Below the pieces are notes generated by a model. It worked only from the letters and a program-made list of their open reading frames with translations. It did no database searches and was not told the DNA's origin. A stretch of DNA of 7,080 bases from Oscillospiraceae bacterium. GTDB taxonomy: Bacteria; Bacillota; Clostridia; Oscillospirales; Ruminococcaceae. Where the stretch lies: assembly GCA_017483405.1 (NCBI GenBank), contig JAFUWP010000203.1:1-7080 (forward strand). Reading direction: 5' to 3'. This document shows positions 6,060 to 7,080 of the stretch, one piece after another. The position numbers and the translations under genes were made by a program. Position 1 is the stretch's first letter; the number at the start of each line of letters is the position of its first letter.

Positions 6060-7080
6060 TTATTCAGCATCTTCTGTCGGATGTTCCAGTTCCCAGTTGT
6101 AGATTTCTTCTGTATACTTCGGCAGGGAGGCTTCTGTATTGATGGAACGGAATACATCTGTTACCCAGTTGGCAGAACCTTGAGAACCAACCTTAGCAGC
6201 ATACTTCAGAACAGATGCGGAGTCAGCCGCACCAACAGCCGCACCATCAGCTTCGGCAGGATTGTTAGAGGTTGCACCAGAATCCTTGGATTCGCCGGAA
6301 ACGTCAGCTAAGAACCATGCGAATGCTTCCAGAGCATCACCGGACTTAACAGAATCATACTGTTCTTCTGTTGTCAGATAAGCTTCCTGACCAGCACCAA
6401 CAGCAGCGGCATATTTCAGAATAACAGCAGCGTCAGCGGCATTTGCTTCACCGTTCAGGTTAGCGTCACCCTTTACACCAATGTAAACATACAGTTGAGC
6501 ATCAGATGCAGACCAGCTTCCGTCATCATTCTGATAGAAGATATACAGACGGGTCAGTTCATAAGCGTTTTCTTCGGTGAATACATCCTTCGGAGACAGG
6601 CCGATTTCAGGAGCATCAGCAGTTCTGCCGAATGCAAATCTTGCAAGGTCAACGTCTACGTTTTCGGAAGTGGTTTCGCCGTCGCGTGTGGGTGTTTCGG
6701 TGTAAGTTGCCTTCTTGATGAGGTCAGCTACATCGAACGGTCTTGCATCGTGGGAGAAGTAGAAGTTTGTATTTGTATTTACGTCACCGTCAACATCGAA
6801 GTTAATATCTTCTACGGCAACAGGACGGGTTTCTGTTTCGGATTCGGACTCAGATTCAGATTCAGATTCGGACTCAGATTCAGATTCAGATTCAGACTCA
6901 GATTCAGATTCAGATTCGGACTCAGATTCAGATTCAGATTCGGACTCAGATTCAGATTCAGATTCGGACTCAGATTCAGACTCAGATTCAGATTCGGACT
7001 CAGATTCAGATTCAGATTCAGATTCGGACTCAGATTCAGATTCAGATTCGGACTCAGATTCAGATTCGGACTCAGATTCA
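6060..7080 (-). CDS. C-terminal part of a CttA/ScaB-like cellulosomal protein: Ser-Glu repeat, X-module, dockerin (5' end outside window)
   Basis: The last 339 codons of a larger protein; the frame is open to the window edge and ends with TAA at 6060-6062. In protein order: about 40 Ser-Glu pairs; an X-module (roughly + 6470-6815, starting VEDINFDVDGD, with FYFSHDARPFDVADLIKKA and ending AQLYVYIGVKGD); then a dockerin. The first dockerin half has a full calcium loop, DANLNGEANAAD, followed by AAVILKYAAAVG. The second half is ADVSGESKDSG...EADGAAVGAADSASVLKYAAKVG, with an inserted, degenerate loop. A tail ends in IYNWELEHPTEDAE. The layout and motifs match the R. flavefaciens CttA X-dockerin as I recall it (FYFNTEDKFDTAQIKKAV, TVYIGLKGDTDLN, C-terminal LWDIVTGDAEEE). 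That module binds the ScaE cohesin, and a ScaE-like gene is next. Position favours CttA, a cellulose-binding attachment protein, but ScaB also ends in X-dockerin, and the deciding N-terminal modules are outside the window. Confidence 0.9.
   Translation of the reverse strand, partial: ESESESESESESESESESESESESESESESESESESESESESESESESESESESESESESESESESESESESESESESESETETRPVAVEDINFDVDGDVNTNTNFYFSHDARPFDVADLIKKATYTETPTRDGETTSENVDVDLARFAFGRTADAPEIGLSPKDVFTEENAYELTRLYIFYQNDDGSWSASDAQLYVYIGVKGDANLNGEANAADAAVILKYAAAVGAGQEAYLTTEEQYDSVKSGDALEAFAWFLADVSGESKDSGATSNNPAEADGAAVGAADSASVLKYAAKVGSQGSANWVTDVFRSINTEASLPKYTEEIYNWELEHPTEDAE
6837..7080 (-). repeat. Hexanucleotide repeat encoding a Ser-Glu run, with 24-bp higher-order period
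   Basis: The plus strand is an unbroken array of the hexamers GATTCA, GATTCG and GACTCA. In the minus frame of the X-dockerin gene these read as alternating Ser (TCT, TCC) and Glu (GAA, GAG), about 40 pairs, without a single amino-acid exception. The marker CGGACT recurs at 6845, 6869, 6917, 6941, 6965, 6995, 7025, 7049 and 7067, mostly 24 bp apart. The one 48-bp gap has a G-to-A variant (CAGACT) at its midpoint, 6893. The array runs off the right edge, so its full length is unknown. It forms a highly acidic, extended linker before the X-module. Confidence 0.95.

Noticed and set aside
6763..7080. Plus-strand Ser-Asp (DSDSDS) repeat, as in staphylococcal Sdr proteins
   Set aside because: The same hexamers read as Asp-Ser on the plus strand, but that frame has a stop at 6760-6762 and no usable start before the repeat. 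The minus frame runs without a break into a clear X-module and dockerin.
6837..7080. CRISPR array or dense GANTC methylation cluster
   Set aside because: There are no unique spacers, only contiguous hexamers. The many GANTC sites are a by-product of the GATTC/GACTC unit, and CcrM-type methylation belongs to Alphaproteobacteria.

Overview
The window looks like the chromosome of a cellulosome-bearing Ruminococcus (Oscillospiraceae, Bacillota). Two things point there. First, the minus strand carries a cell-wall-anchored cohesin protein directly downstream of a protein ending in an X-module plus dockerin, the gene order (X-dockerin protein, then scaE) of the Ruminococcus flavefaciens sca cluster. 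Second, the plus strand carries a Firmicutes-type Rex repressor and AGGAGG-like ribosome binding sites. The species cannot be fixed from the sequence; R. flavefaciens, R. champanellensis and related gut cellulolytic ruminococci are all possible.

Positions 1-4826, plus strand: a compact operon-like block. It holds aconitate hydratase (29-1981), a 73-aa two-helix membrane protein whose ATG overlaps the aconitase stop (1981-2202), a PARG-like/macrodomain gene (TIGR02452 type) interrupted by one in-frame TGA (2180-2887, stop at 2774), NADP-type isocitrate dehydrogenase (2911-4125) and the redox repressor Rex (4137-4778). It ends in a 12-bp hairpin with flanking A and T tracts (4777-4826). Aconitase and isocitrate dehydrogenase together turn citrate into 2-oxoglutarate plus NADPH, the biosynthetic oxidative arm of the TCA cycle. 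Rex senses NADH/NAD+ and may tie this block to redox state, but no Rex operator is visible because the upstream promoter lies outside the window.

Positions 4840-7080, minus strand: read from right to left, this is the 3' part of a large surface or scaffold protein (a run of about 40 Ser-Glu pairs, an X-module, an atypical dockerin, stop at 6060-6062). Next comes a 97-nt intercistronic gap (positions 5952-6059 including flanks) holding an 18-bp UUCG hairpin. Then comes a ScaE-like anchor (signal peptide, one cohesin, Thr/Ser linker, SPKTG sorting signal; 4914-5951) and its own terminator hairpin (4846-4875). In R. flavefaciens the X-dockerin of CttA and ScaB binds the ScaE cohesin and so fixes cellulose-binding and scaffold proteins to the wall. 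The two genes here therefore probably encode a matched plug and socket.

The most interesting points are the Ser-Glu hexanucleotide repeat with a 24-bp higher-order period, the intercistronic hairpin whose only non-Watson-Crick positions are G-U pairs in the minus-strand RNA, the insertion-bearing second half of the dockerin, and the single nonsense codon in the PARG-like gene at its nucleotide-binding loop.
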